Positions 1-11,554 of a stretch of 47,252 nt of DNA are shown in pieces. The DNA is from Circinella minor. Lineage: Eukaryota; Mucoromycota; Mucoromycetes; Mucorales; Lichtheimiaceae. The stretch is from positions 1 to 47,252 of the forward strand of contig JAEPRB010000285.1 in NCBI GenBank assembly GCA_016758965.1. The letters run 5' to 3'. The number at the start of each line of letters is the position of its first letter. Position 1 is the first letter of the stretch. The notes beneath the pieces are model-generated. The model worked only from the letters and a program-made list of their open reading frames with translations, had not been told where the DNA came from and searched no databases. The translations under genes were made by a program, and so were the position numbers.

Positions 1-140
1 TATAAATATTATTTAGATTTTGATGATTTTGTTTCAATTCTGCTAAAGAAGGTGGTGTAAAAATATAATGTTGGTTTGTGCTTCGATTAATTTTAGATGG
101 TGCCGATAGAATAGAAAAGATTGAATTTTTGGAGGAGTTA
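1..140 (-). other. Coding-like open frame running off the left edge
   Basis: On the minus strand this segment stays open with ordinary protein-like composition; it includes residues such as STNQHYIFTPPSLAELKQNH. There is no ATG between it and the homeodomain gene stop at 305, so it would have to be an internal or final exon. Possible acceptors are AG dinucleotides near 82 and 42. It could be a further 3' exon of the homeodomain gene reached by splicing around its apparent stop, an exon of another gene, or chance. No family was recognised. Confidence 0.25.
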
Positions 141-304
141 TGGATATAATAGAAATAAGGAGGAAGGGGGGGGATGCGGTTTAAATAGAAGAAAATGAGA
201 TATATATATATATATTTATATATGAGAAAGAGGAGAGATAAATGTATATAGGTGTGTGTGTAGAAGGGGGGATGGGGATAATGATAAATAATAATAAAAA
301 GAAA

Positions 305-2211
305 TTAGCTTAAAAAGCTACAAGGTTCCGCCATGAATGGTGTATTGGCCATTTGATTCCAATACATATATGAAGATGCTGCCGTGTGTGGATTAAACAT
401 TGTATCTTCAACAATCATGTTGGGTTGATATGCAGCAGTTAAAGCTGTTGGAATAGGTGTTTCAATGAATCGTACAAGACGACGCGTTTCATCATGTTTC
501 TCCATCAAATTCAAAAGTTCTTGTTTCATATGATGAGCAACTCCTTTAAGTGAATGACGGAAAAATCGGGATGCTTGTTTATTTTCAGTGAAATCACTGC
601 ATTGAACCCATTGTTCTTCTTTCGTACTGACCTCATCCTTATTATTTTGTTGTTGTTGTTGTTGTTGTTGCATCATGTAAAATTGGGGTGATTCACTAAT
701 GTCGAAATGTACATCGGCAAGGACATCACATTCACCAGCGATATATTCTATACTTGCTACAGCATCCAATGAAATTTCCATACGGAATAAACTACCAGCA
801 TCAGCAATATGCCATGCAAACATGCGTCGTTCAGGTTGATATACACATAATAAATCGTTTGCACGTAATTTAAGTCGATGCCAGGAGCCAATAGTCAATG
901 TAGTCGCGTTCAATGAAGTGTTGTTATTATTATTATTATTGTTATTATTAATATTAATAGTAGTATTCTTATCGTCTAATAATTGTGATTGTTGTTGTTC
1001 TGCTGATTGTGATGCTTGACTACTTTCACTGCTGCTACTTGTAGTTGTACTACTACTAGCACTTGTTGCGGGTGGTGTCATCATGAGGCTTGATGGATCA
1101 ATCGTGGTTACAATAGGATCACTAAGTGCTCTCACAGGACTGACGAGTTCACCCATGGTCGGATCAGAAACTGCTAAACTACAAGATTGTGCTCGGTCAA
1201 ATGCATCTAGTAGTAAAAGAAAAAGGGAATTTTTTTTAGTTTTATATAATAATAATAATAATAAAATATACTTTTTTTTTTCTTACCAGGTGCACACCAA
1301 AGATCATTGGTCATGGTGGATGGTGCTGGAGGAGTCGCAGCTGGTGTAGAAGGACCATAATTGAAATCTGAAGTAGTCAACATAGCAGTTGGTCCAGCAT
1401 CCGGGACAGGAACCAATGTGGGTATTGTTGAATTGTTGTATGGGTGAGTAGATGTTGTGATAGATGTAGGTGATGATTCAACAGGTGTATTTTCAGACCA
1501 CTGTTGATGTGGATGAGTCGGAGGATAATATAAGTGAGAAGGAGGCGGAGTAGCGGTAGAAGTAGGCAGTTGCACAGGATTATGTTGTTGAATGGTATCA
1601 ACGCTTTGGGCACGAGGAAGTGGCACTCGTGCTGATGATGGGGTTGGATAAGCCTGTTGTTGTGGACGATAGTAATGTTGTTGTTGTTGATGAGGTTGAA
1701 GTGGCATCAATGGTGGGCCATGATGTTGTTGTTGTTGTTGATGATGATGAGGATGATGATGTTGTTGATGATGAGGATGATGATGGTTACCGTATGGGTG
1801 AGCACCATATTGTTGTTGATGATAATGATACAGTTGTGCACGAATAGAAGCCTGTTGCATTTGCATTTGAGCTCTTTTTTGCATGTGCTTCACTTTGGCT
1901 CTTCTATTTTGAAACCAAATTTGAATAGATCGTTCACTCATTTGTAATCGTTCTGCTAACTGTTTACGAAGTTTACTGTTGGGACTAACATTGACAGCAA
2001 ATGTATCTTCAAGAACAGCCAGTTGCTCGGCAGTAGCTCGGGTACGCTTTTTTGTCGTTGATGTTGTCTTGTTATTATTAACAGTAATATCTTCTTCATT
2101 GCTATTGGATTGTTCAACCATAGTAGAATGATCATTACCAGGAACAATGGATGTTGTATCATCATTGTTCACAATGTGTGAGGATGGTTGTTGTACTGAA
2201 GTTGTGGACAT
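305..2211 (-). CDS. Homeodomain transcription factor with a conserved C-terminal domain
   Basis: There are two exons, 2211..1287 and 1206..305, joined across an 80 nt intron with donor GTAAGA and acceptor CTACTAG; the product is about 608 aa. A homeodomain covers about residues 54-113 and shows the helix-3 signature IWFQNRRAK and the basic N-terminal arm KKRTRAT, so the protein should bind DNA in the nucleus. After it come His/Gln-rich and Pro/Thr-rich low-complexity tracts. A compact region then follows at about residues 410-550, starting TIGSWHRLKLRANDLLCVY and interrupted by a Gln run. A homeodomain followed by a conserved distal domain recalls the fungal Phx1-type regulators; that assignment is from memory and tentative. 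The start is the only ATG before the acidic/Thr-rich leader. Target genes cannot be predicted from sequence. Confidence 0.9.
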
Positions 2212-5200
2212 TTTTTTTTGGGGGGTTCAGAACAAAGAAATATAAACTTTTTATATATATATCGCAGAAAAAGAAAATCGACAAGGGTTTTTATATTATC
2301 AAGAGAAAAAATCTTTGTAAAAAGAAAAGGGGGGGAGTGGAGAGAGAATGTTATCAAAGATAGGTCTTCTTTTTTTTTTTTGAAGTATCTTCTTTGGTTT
2401 TGGAGGGAGTTTTTTTTTTTTAGTTTAACGGTTGTAAAATAATATGAGAAAATGACAAGTTGTTTAGATAAAAAAAAAAAAAAAAAAAACGATGGTAAAG
2501 CGGGGTTAGGGATTGGAATTGGTTTATTGTTGTAGAATTCGGAAAAGTAAATCCAAATAGTTTAAAATATATATAAAAAAATAAAAAAAAAAAGAAGGGG
2601 AAGAGAAAGAAGGAAGAAGAGGAATGGAGGGAGCGAAAGAAACAGCACGAGCTGGGAAGTTTTTCTACGCAAAAAAAAAAGAAAAAAAGAAAGAGAGAAT
2701 GATAAAAGAAGAAGATGTTGAAAGAAGAGAGGAGGGTCGATAAAAAGGAAAAAAAAAAAATGGTTTGCAAAAAAAAAAGCGTGTAGCCTTATTTAGTTTT
2801 TTTAGAGGTACAGCAGGAGAGTTGTGTTCTAAGAGAGGTGGGGGTTTTTTTTTTTTTTGTGAGGGAAACCAACATTGACCAGAAAAAAAAAAAATCAATC
2901 TTCATCCCCGCGACTGCTACCAATTCCAACCCCCATCCCCACCCTCCTCCTCTTTTTTTACCTTTTCTCTTGTCTTATTATTCCCTCAACTTCCCCTTAT
3001 TCTTCAACTGGGATCCGATCTCTTTTTTTACTTTCCCCCAAAATGGTTAGTTCTCCATATAAGGTATAGCTTTATAAGAAAGGTGGTACATTTTTCTTTC
3101 AGCCAAAAAAAAAAAAAAAAAAAAAAAAACTGAGAACGGAAGCACAAAAAGCGCTTTGATTTACCGCGAGAACTGTAAATAAACCGAGGCATAAAAGATG
3201 CTAAAAGACTGTTACAAAGTCGAGTGATTTTTTTTTTTTTTTTTTAAAAAAAAAAAGTCATGTTCATTGCTGCCTGTGATTACCACACAAAAACAAATTA
3301 TAATGGCTGGTCATCATAACAACCTATTAACCTTTTTTTCCCCTCCCCCTTTTTTCCTACCTTCAGGGAGTGTCAAGTTTGAAACTTGTGTATTGAGTGT
3401 TTGCTGTCAATTTGTTTATAATTTCCTGTTCATCATTTCATGTTATATATATGATAATAACAAAACAAAACAAAAAACGTCTTCTCTTGTTTTTCGTCTC
3501 CACTTCCCACCAATCCATCCCACCCCCAAGTCAGCTTATAAGACCGGCTGTACGAGAAAGGAGCATGCGTTTCCGACTTTGCTCTTCTCACGTTAATGCT
3601 TCTCACTAGTTCCTGGGTGGGAAACACGACACGTTCTTCTTTTCAAACTCCTTGATTTAATTACTATAAACAGTATGAAGATCATTCTATCTCTTTTTCT
3701 CCCCAAGTCTGAAACCTGTGTTAACACACATATACCATCCTGCTTCTTGACCCACTTTTTATATATATTTCTCTCCTCAGGAAATCCAAATAATAATAAT
3801 AATAAAAAAAAAAAACAACCCACCTACTGTTTATTTTTAACACATCTACCACTTTGGAAAAACTTACTCCACATTTTATTTTTATGTTTGTAAACAAAGT
3901 GGTATGATAGTGGGGACACAAACCTACATACCAAAAAAGTCAAAATCGGAACCTTTAGAAAACCAGAACAACCATGCTACACCATAACCTTGTCTATTGT
4001 TCATTGATACTAGTTTTTGTTATTTATTTTATTTATCTAACTTTTTTTCTGCTGGGTCGAGATTATTGGTTGAACATTAAAAAGCTTCTCTTTTTTTCTT
4101 GGTGGTGCAACAACTTTAAAAAGACGTTATAAAAAATATTGCACATGACTTTGGGAGACCACGGACTTTTTGCATAAGTCAATACCCGCGTGAATTTCCC
4201 TTGGGAAAGCTTGTTTCCCAAAGCCTTTTCAAACATTTTTTTTTTTTTTTTATCAGGGAACTCTGAATACGTAATTATCTAGTCTTTTTTCCTCTCTCTC
4301 TCACTCTCTCTCTGGTTTTTTTTTTTTTTTTTACCTTTGCTGATAAAAAGGAGGTCGAGGAAAGTTTTATATTATTATTTGCATATATTCTATATAATTA
4401 AACTTTTATTAAAATCAAAAGATAAAAAAAAAAAAAAAAGATGATCCAATAATGATTGATAGTATATAATAATGCTCTTTTAAATATATATACTATAATA
4501 ACTTATTATTTAAAATTTCATATCAGTTTCTTTTGCATCTTATATGTGCGCGGTGTGCAACCCATTCAAAACCGGATCGGCCGTTTTTTTTTTTTTTTTT
4601 TTTTTTTTTTTGTTTTGAATAATACACGTGCGCGCCTAATATTTTTCCAACAAAAAAAAGACATTTTTGTACGCACGAATAATAGGTTACATGCATCATC
4701 TTCTTTTATATTATCTCTCCGCCATGTAGGATTTATATAAATATGAAACTTTATAACATTACAGTTAAAAAGAAAAGAAAAAAAAATTTTATAGAAAGAA
4801 AAAAGTCTCGGAAGTTTGTTATTGGAATAAGTGTTAAGCGGATCGGGCCGGTTTTCTGTGCTTCAAAAAAAAAAAAAAAAAAAAAAGAATTGAGCAGGGA
4901 GGAATCTTTTTTAACAGGAGAAAAACGGAAGCAAAGGTTTTAGTTATTATTAGAAAAAAAGAGAGGGGATCATCATCATCCACCATCAATTCAATTATTT
5001 AGGAACCAAAAACAATGATTATTACAGCCTTTTTGCCTCCACTTTTTTCTGGACTTTGCTTTTTTTGATCAGATAAATTTTTCTTAATGAGTCAATTCAC
5101 CTCGTGTTTTTTTTTTTTTTTTTTTTTTTTTTGTATCATAAGATGTTGTTTAATTTGTTATAAAACATAATAAGGTCACAAGGAAAGGAATTTTTTTTTT

Positions 5201-6621
5201 GTTTTTGAATATATGAGAGAATTTAATTTTCTTTATAACCTCCCATTTTGAAAATAGTGATTTCTTCCTTTCTTTGACTTTTTTTTTGTGGGGGGAGATG
5301 TAGAAAATGATGAAGTTGGGAGTTAAAATAAAAATATAATTTGATCGACATCGGACAGACAATAGTTTATTCACTTATTTTTATTCTACATATCTGTTAT
5401 ATATATATAAATATATAAAATAAATAATAATAAAAGAAATTACAAACTTATAAAGAAAAGGAGGTAAAAAGGATTATTATATTGAATCCAAAAATTATGA
5501 TGAAGGATTTCCTTCATATTTGAATATATAGGACACACCCATCATTTTTTTTTTTTTTTCAGTTTAGAAATAAGAGATATAAAAGTTAATTGTTAAACGT
5601 TCATCCGTTTCGTGAGAAACCTTATTATTATTATAAATCTCGTACCATCACGTAATTAAAACTTTGTCCTCGGGAAAAAAATAAATAAACGGGCTTGTCT
5701 CCTTTTTTTTCCCTCCCAGAACATATTCTCTCGCTCTATCGTCTTTGATCTTTTTTTTTTTTTTTTTTTTTTTTTTTTGGTGTTCCTGTATATATTTCAT
5801 TATAAGCTTCTATCAAGGAGAGAAAAAAAAAAATGAGAGTGGCCCGTGCTCCAATATCGTTCAACAAAGATCCCAGGTTCCTATATTCTTTTCTGTCCTT
5901 TTTTTTTTTTGAGAAGAACATAATACCATTAGTAACAGAAATAACACGTTTACTCTTTTTTTTTTTTTTTTGTAATTATGATAATCGCACATGGGTTAAG
6001 CAGTGGCTTTTAATTTATATGAGTAAAGCATTTATTTAAGTTTATGACGTTAAGGTTTTGTTAAGTGAATATTTGAAATTGTAATATGTATTATTTACTT
6101 GTGAAAATCTTTTTTTTTTTTTTTTTTGATTCAGAAAATTGGTCAAACAGTTCAAAATGAAATTCTATTATTTATTGTACGAGTACATAAATCCCCTTCA
6201 TCTTTAGAACTCTTCTTTTATACATAATATATATATATATATATATATATTTTTATTTACAGGTTGTAGTGTAGATTGGAAGTAAGAAATGAGGAAGAGT
6301 GGAGAACAAAAGGTGTTAAAGCAACCAGGCTTTTTTTTTTTTTTTTTTTTTGAGTAATTTCTATTATAATAGGGTAAGTGTCTTGAAAAGAATAATAAAT
6401 TACAACATATACAAAAAGCAAATATAGGAAGAATGGAATGATAATAATAAAAAGAAAATAAAATAGAAAGGAAATCAATATTATACACATATATAAATAT
6501 ATACATGTGAATATGATTTGATTTTCACATTGATGAAGATTATAATGATAATGATGGTATAGGTTTACTATTAAATGAATGAATTTGCGTTGTCGGTTTT
6601 TTTTTTTTTTCTCTTCAGAAT
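2212..6621. other. Gene-poor stretch, 4.4 kb
   Basis: No gene is supported. The part next to 2212 is the upstream region of the homeodomain gene: purine-rich on the plus strand, pyrimidine-rich on the transcript strand, which is usual for leaders here. It holds many A or T tracts of 15 or more bases (about 2470, 3104, 4583, 4864, 5107, 5751). A perfect hairpin has 8 bp arms at 4201-4208 and 4214-4221 around a GCTTG loop. A palindromic CAAGTTT-G-AAACTTG lies near 3374. The open frames here are made of homopolymer codons and show no family motif. Confidence 0.6.
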
Positions 6622-7782
6622 CTAATAGTTTTGTTGATATTGATAATAGGATAAAGTAGGTGAAGAAGCGAGAGGAGGTGGTGGTGGGGCTGTTTGAGGA
6701 GGGGGTTGTTGTGGTGGTATGATAGAAGAATAATAATTATTATTATTATTATTTGGATGATGATGCGAAACAGGAACTGATAATGTGTATCGTGGTACAT
6801 TCATTCCATTTTGATTATTTACTGCACTATTATCCCATTCATAATGATCTGCATAGTATAAATCCTGTTGATCTGGCATAGCGCACCGATCCATCAACGA
6901 AGTGTCATAATATGAACTTACTCTTAAGGGCGATGATGAGGATGATATTATACTTTCTGATGATGATGAACTTCCGATGGCAGTTGAAGCTGTAGTAATA
7001 GTTGTAAGAATAGTTCCTCTCGCTGATGGCGTATCTGTTGATATTTGTTGTTGTTGTTGTTGTAATGATGGTTGTTGCTGAACAACATTATTTACCAAAG
7101 CATCATGTTCTGTTTGTATCATAGCAAGGTCCCGATTCGTCACAACCCCTTCCCCAACATCACGTAACCAAGCAACTGTTTTCTTTAATCGGTCCAACCA
7201 CAATTTCATGTGATCGGCTGACTGGCATTGTAAATACCAGCTTTTTTTCTCTCCGGCCAACTTTGTCACTTCAATGCAGAACATGGCTCCTGTGATAAAA
7301 TCGGTGACAAATACGCTCGTGTCTTTGGTTAATTGAAAAAATTCACGATAATGAGCTGTAGGTTGATCAGTTTTGAATGTATATATCATACGGTCAGCCA
7401 AGACGACATATCGTTTCTTTTTGGTTTTTGTAAATGAATAAGAAGGTGGAATGTGTTTTGTCATCCAACCTCGCATCGTGCAATTCTGCCACACAGCTGT
7501 GATATTAACACCGCCATGGGACGGTCGGAATAATGCTGGATCTTCAATCACAGGTATATTACTACCGTTGCTGTGGTTCTCGGTTTCTTCTGAAATAAAT
7601 GGTATTTCAGATGGTGATGTGGTTGGTAAATCGATAGTTGAGTTTTGTTTATTATTAGCTGGAATAACTTGTGTTAAGGATGCTACTAAGGAACGTTTAT
7701 TATGTGTTCCAAGTGAGTTGGATCTTCGTGGTGATCGCTCTTCACTACTACTACTACTGCTGCTTTTGCGACTGCTATACAT
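6622..7782 (-). CDS. PH-domain protein
   Basis: A single exon encodes 386 aa. The N-terminus is Ser/Arg-rich (about residues 1-35), a likely phosphorylated, disordered leader. A pleckstrin homology domain spans about residues 98-205. It opens with a strand like MRGWMTKHIPP, has the basic KTKKKRYVVL strand, and ends in a C-terminal helix with the conserved Trp (HMKLWLDRLKKTVAWL). The C-terminal half is low complexity, with Gln, Ser, His/Asn and Pro runs. PH domains usually bind phosphoinositides or proteins at membranes; the basic strand fits lipid binding, but no partner can be inferred. The start was chosen because it is the first ATG, followed at once by Ser/Arg-rich sequence. The transcript leader extends into the purine/pyrimidine-biased DNA above 7783. 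It could be a cortical or polarity adaptor; this is not established. Confidence 0.85.
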   Translation of the reverse strand: MYSSRKSSSSSSSEERSPRRSNSLGTHNKRSLVASLTQVIPANNKQNSTIDLPTTSPSEIPFISEETENHSNGSNIPVIEDPALFRPSHGGVNITAVWQNCTMRGWMTKHIPPSYSFTKTKKKRYVVLADRMIYTFKTDQPTAHYREFFQLTKDTSVFVTDFITGAMFCIEVTKLAGEKKSWYLQCQSADHMKLWLDRLKKTVAWLRDVGEGVVTNRDLAMIQTEHDALVNNVVQQQPSLQQQQQQISTDTPSARGTILTTITTASTAIGSSSSSESIISSSSSPLRVSSYYDTSLMDRCAMPDQQDLYYADHYEWDNSAVNNQNGMNVPRYTLSVPVSHHHPNNNNNNYYSSIIPPQQPPPQTAPPPPPLASSPTLSYYQYQQNY

Positions 7783-9523
7783 ATTTTTGATGATTTTAAT
7801 ATTGATAATGGTGATGAAATAGCTGCTGCTGCTACGCCGTTAAAAAAAAAATAAACAAAAGGAAAGGAATAAAAAAAAAATTTTTAAAAAAAAAACTATC
7901 AGTGAAATGAAAGAGTGGAAAAGAAAGAGAAAAAGAGAAAAAGAGAAAAAAAAAAAAAAAAGGGACAGAATAAATTATTTCACAACAATAAATAATGATG
8001 ATCCCAAAACCGAGAGATTGAGTGGATGTGTTCCAGTGCGGGGGTGGTGTGAGTGTTGGTGTGGGGGTCTGAGAATAATAGTTTATATTATGTGATGTAG
8101 TGTGTGTGTGTGAGCTCAACGAGCTGAGTGGTACAATAAAAAGTTTTTGCCTCGATTTCCCATATTGTGTTACTGTATAATCTTTCATCAAATCTAAAAC
8201 GTATTCTCATAATACTTCTTCTTCCTTTTTCTTTTCTCTCTCTCTTTTATCTATTTATTATGCATTAAAGTAAGCATAACATAAAAAATAATGCCGTTAA
8301 TAAACAAAATAAAAATTTCGGCATTTCCGATGATGCAATATTTATTATGTGATCTTATTGTTACCAAAATATTTGTGTATACGTATTTCTAAGGTTCATA
8401 TAAATAACACATGTAACGTGTAAAAAAAAAAAAACGGGTTGTGATTCTCTTTTTTTGGAGCTTTCTTTTTTTTTTCCCATGTGGAAGTAACTGATTACGC
8501 TTTGTAGTAAAAAATACTACAACTACTACAACAACAGAAAATAAATACGGTTACTCCCATAGCCCTCAGAGTTATCATATAAATCCTTCTTGGAATAAAA
8601 AGTCTGTAATTTTTTTTTTTTTCATGGCGTTTCGTAATCAGGATAAATCTGCATTTTTTTTTCTTAAATACATCGTGTATTTAGTGAGAGAAGACAGCCA
8701 AACACGAGAAAGAAAAAATTATCATTTAAAACTTTGTTTTTTTTCTCTCCAGATTCTTTTCTCCTTATGTAATGTTACTCATGTAAACATTCTTTTCTTC
8801 TACAATAGAAAATAAGTACAACGTGTAGGCATTAAAATAACTGATTTATTTTCTTTACATGATCCATAACGCCAACCTGCACGCTTCCTGTATTTCTTTA
8901 AAAAAAATGTTAAACTAATAATAATGGTAAAAATAACATTAGCAATAACACTGACATTGATATATAAAAGTAACCAGAATGTAAATATACTAAAATAAGA
9001 ATAAACTATTTTTTATACAAACAAAAACAAACGAACTCGTGTAATGTGCTACTTTATTTGTGTTCTTTTTTTTTTTCTTTACTCTTTTGTAAAAGAAAAA
9101 AAAATAATGTACATCGATGATAATGATGATGGTACCGTTATTGATGAAGATGATAAAGATTATATAAATGTTGATGTTTGGTGGTATTAATTACCAAACA
9201 AAGAAGCCCGCGGTATTGATATATAGTCCGGGATACTCCCGTGTCCCGGATAATTTTCTTTTTTCAGTTTTGCTTCACACACGCAACAAGAGATTTGTAT
9301 TTTCATTAGACGCTATAAAGAACTAACCGCCTCTTCCCTTTTACCTATTTAGAAACTTAGTAGATTATTTTTCATTTTTTTCCCAGTTTTTTTTTTTTTT
9401 TCTTTGCTTATTCCCATACACAATATGCTGTCATAATATAACGTGGCTAAGTTTTTTGTGAGTGGGAAATTGTTTCTTTATTTACAAAACAAACGATGAT
9501 GTGTAAAGAAATGATGGTAAGGA

Positions 9524-9558
<35 letters not shown>

Positions 9559-11050
9559 GTATAGCAAACCAAGGAAAGAAAATTAATTTTGAAGGGAAAA
9601 AAGTTCAGAATCGAAGATGAAAGGTAAATTTTTTTTTTTTTAATAATGTTGTCCTTTTAACACATTCAATACCCCATAATGCTGAGTACGTAAAACCCCA
9701 CATTTTTTTTTTTTTTCGGGTGGCTAAAAAAGAACTTGATTTAAAATGAATTTATGAACAAAAAAAGGTATATCTAGAATCATCAATGCTAAATACCATT
9801 TTTAGATCGGCCCCATTCTAATATTGAAAAAGTTAGATGATAATCATTACTTTTTTTATAATAGTTTTTTTTTATATAGACTACGACATGTTTAATAAAA
9901 TTAAATAATCACCACAGTAAATTAAAAGTTGAGAAAATTTATCGCATCTATATGTAGTAGATACGTAACCAATTTTTATTTCATGATGCTATCCTAAATT
10001 ATTTTCCAATTTTTTTAAGAGATGTGTCAAAACGATACCATAAGACTAAAGTAGCTATCATCTACAGGGAAAGAACGGGTAATGGAAACCCACAGCTCAA
10101 AAAAAAAAATAATAAAAAAATACAAAATAGTATATAGAGTACGTAGAGTATTACGTAGTTGCTTAGCAGATGTTATTACTTGGTATGTGCTAGACTAACA
10201 ATTGACAGATCCAATTGTACGTAGTGATAAAGAAAAATAAAACTTTCCTTATACTTCTTTTAATATAATCACGATTATCGTCATCAGATAATATGGAATA
10301 AATAAAGAAACAAGTATTAATAAGATCTGTATAGATCTATTAATCAGATTGAGTATTCGCTACAAATGATTCTATATATAATACCGAAAAGCATCAACAT
10401 GTTACAATACGTAGTAAATATTCCAATTAGTTATTTATTCCAACTGCTGTAATTTTGTGGTACAACGATTTAATTAAATCGGTCTCTTAGTTTCTTGTTA
10501 TTTATTAGCTTAGCATTATCATCAACATGATACATACCTTTATAATATATTTTAACAAAGATCATTCTTTACAATCATATGTCTCAACAAAAAAATATAA
10601 CAGAGTAACTTTTTTTTAGGCACATAAAAACTCACCTACTACGTACAAAACCCCCCTATAATTATTTAAGATGAAAAGTCTACTGTAAAATACTTATATG
10701 ACCATTACATAAAAAAAAACAAAATACAATGTTGTGTAAAATAGAATTAGTAACTCATATGTACACTTTCCTTTTGCAGTAATCATGTAACACCAAGAAA
10801 AAAAATTGGGATGCGCGAATAATAGCGAATTATTCCAACTTCAAAAATAATGACAATCTAAACGTTTCTGATCGCTATAAAGCTAAAGTTTTCTTTTAAC
10901 TTCCTTCAGTTTAATAATCACTGGTTGTTAGTTATTTGATATACAGTACGTAAGAGAAAAAAGAATTGTTTTTCCATAATAATAAATAATAATAAAATAT
11001 TGTATATTATTGTGATGGCTTACCTTCCTTGAAAACTAGAAAAAGCAACA
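7783..11050. other. Gene-poor stretch, 3.3 kb
   Basis: No gene is supported. The first 400 bases are the leader/promoter side of the PH-domain gene. A perfect 7 bp hairpin (TCCGGGA at 9227-9233, TCCCGGA at 9244-9250) sits in a local GC-rich island. An ATT trinucleotide repeat lies at 9524-9555. From about 9690 to 10950 the motif TACGTA recurs roughly eight times. A 27-codon acidic open frame at 9107-9190 looks like a GAT repeat rather than a gene. Short coding-like stretches near 10050 are broken by stops. Confidence 0.5.
9524..9555. repeat. ATT trinucleotide microsatellite
   Basis: About ten or eleven uninterrupted copies of ATT lie in a gene-free region. This is a simple slippage-prone repeat with no evident function. 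Confidence 0.9.
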
Positions 11051-11194
11051 CTAGTAGTTTTGAAAATCGAGGGTGACGATGATTACTGTATTCAAGGCTT
11101 GCACAATCTCTCCTGATCCTGTTACTAAACCATTTAGTAAATCACCGCCTTGGTCAGCATGGCCTGTAATAACGTATGGCTGATTATTGTATAC
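11051..11194 (-). pseudogene. Coding remnant in frame with the upstream ORF
   Basis: Forty-seven open codons run from just after a TAA (11195-11197) to a TAG (11051-11053), with no start codon. The composition is clearly protein-like, for example ITGHADQGGDLLNGLVTGSG. It is in the same frame as the ORF at 11555-12352. Near its 3' end a different frame becomes coding-like (SSSPSIFKTTSVAFSSFQGR, ending near 10993), which suggests a frameshift near 11080. The best reading is the tail of a decayed gene, interrupted by stops and one indel. No family was recognised. Confidence 0.45.
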
Positions 11195-11554
11195 TTACAA
11201 TCGGGTTCTATCAACCACTTTAATAAGAAGCATAATATAGTAAATAGATTGGTAGAAAAGAGGGCTCAGATGTATATATGAATATAAAAAAAATTATAGA
11301 TTACTGAATGCCACGAAACTCTTTATTTATATACATTAAAATATAAGGGACTAATTTATATGTCTAGCTAATATATATCTAATATTAATAATCGACATTT
11401 CTACATACGTAAAATATCTATTCTAATATTTCTATATCTAACCATGTGCTCAACTATCCTGCCATCTATCCTTAGTATTTAGTGGATAAGCATGTCGATT
11501 AACAACCTCATGATTGAATATACCGTCGTAATGGTCTTGTATTATTATACGGTC

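Noticed and set aside
9107..9190. 27-codon acidic ORF
   Set aside because: It is a run of GAT-type codons from a simple repeat, with no motif and no splice context.
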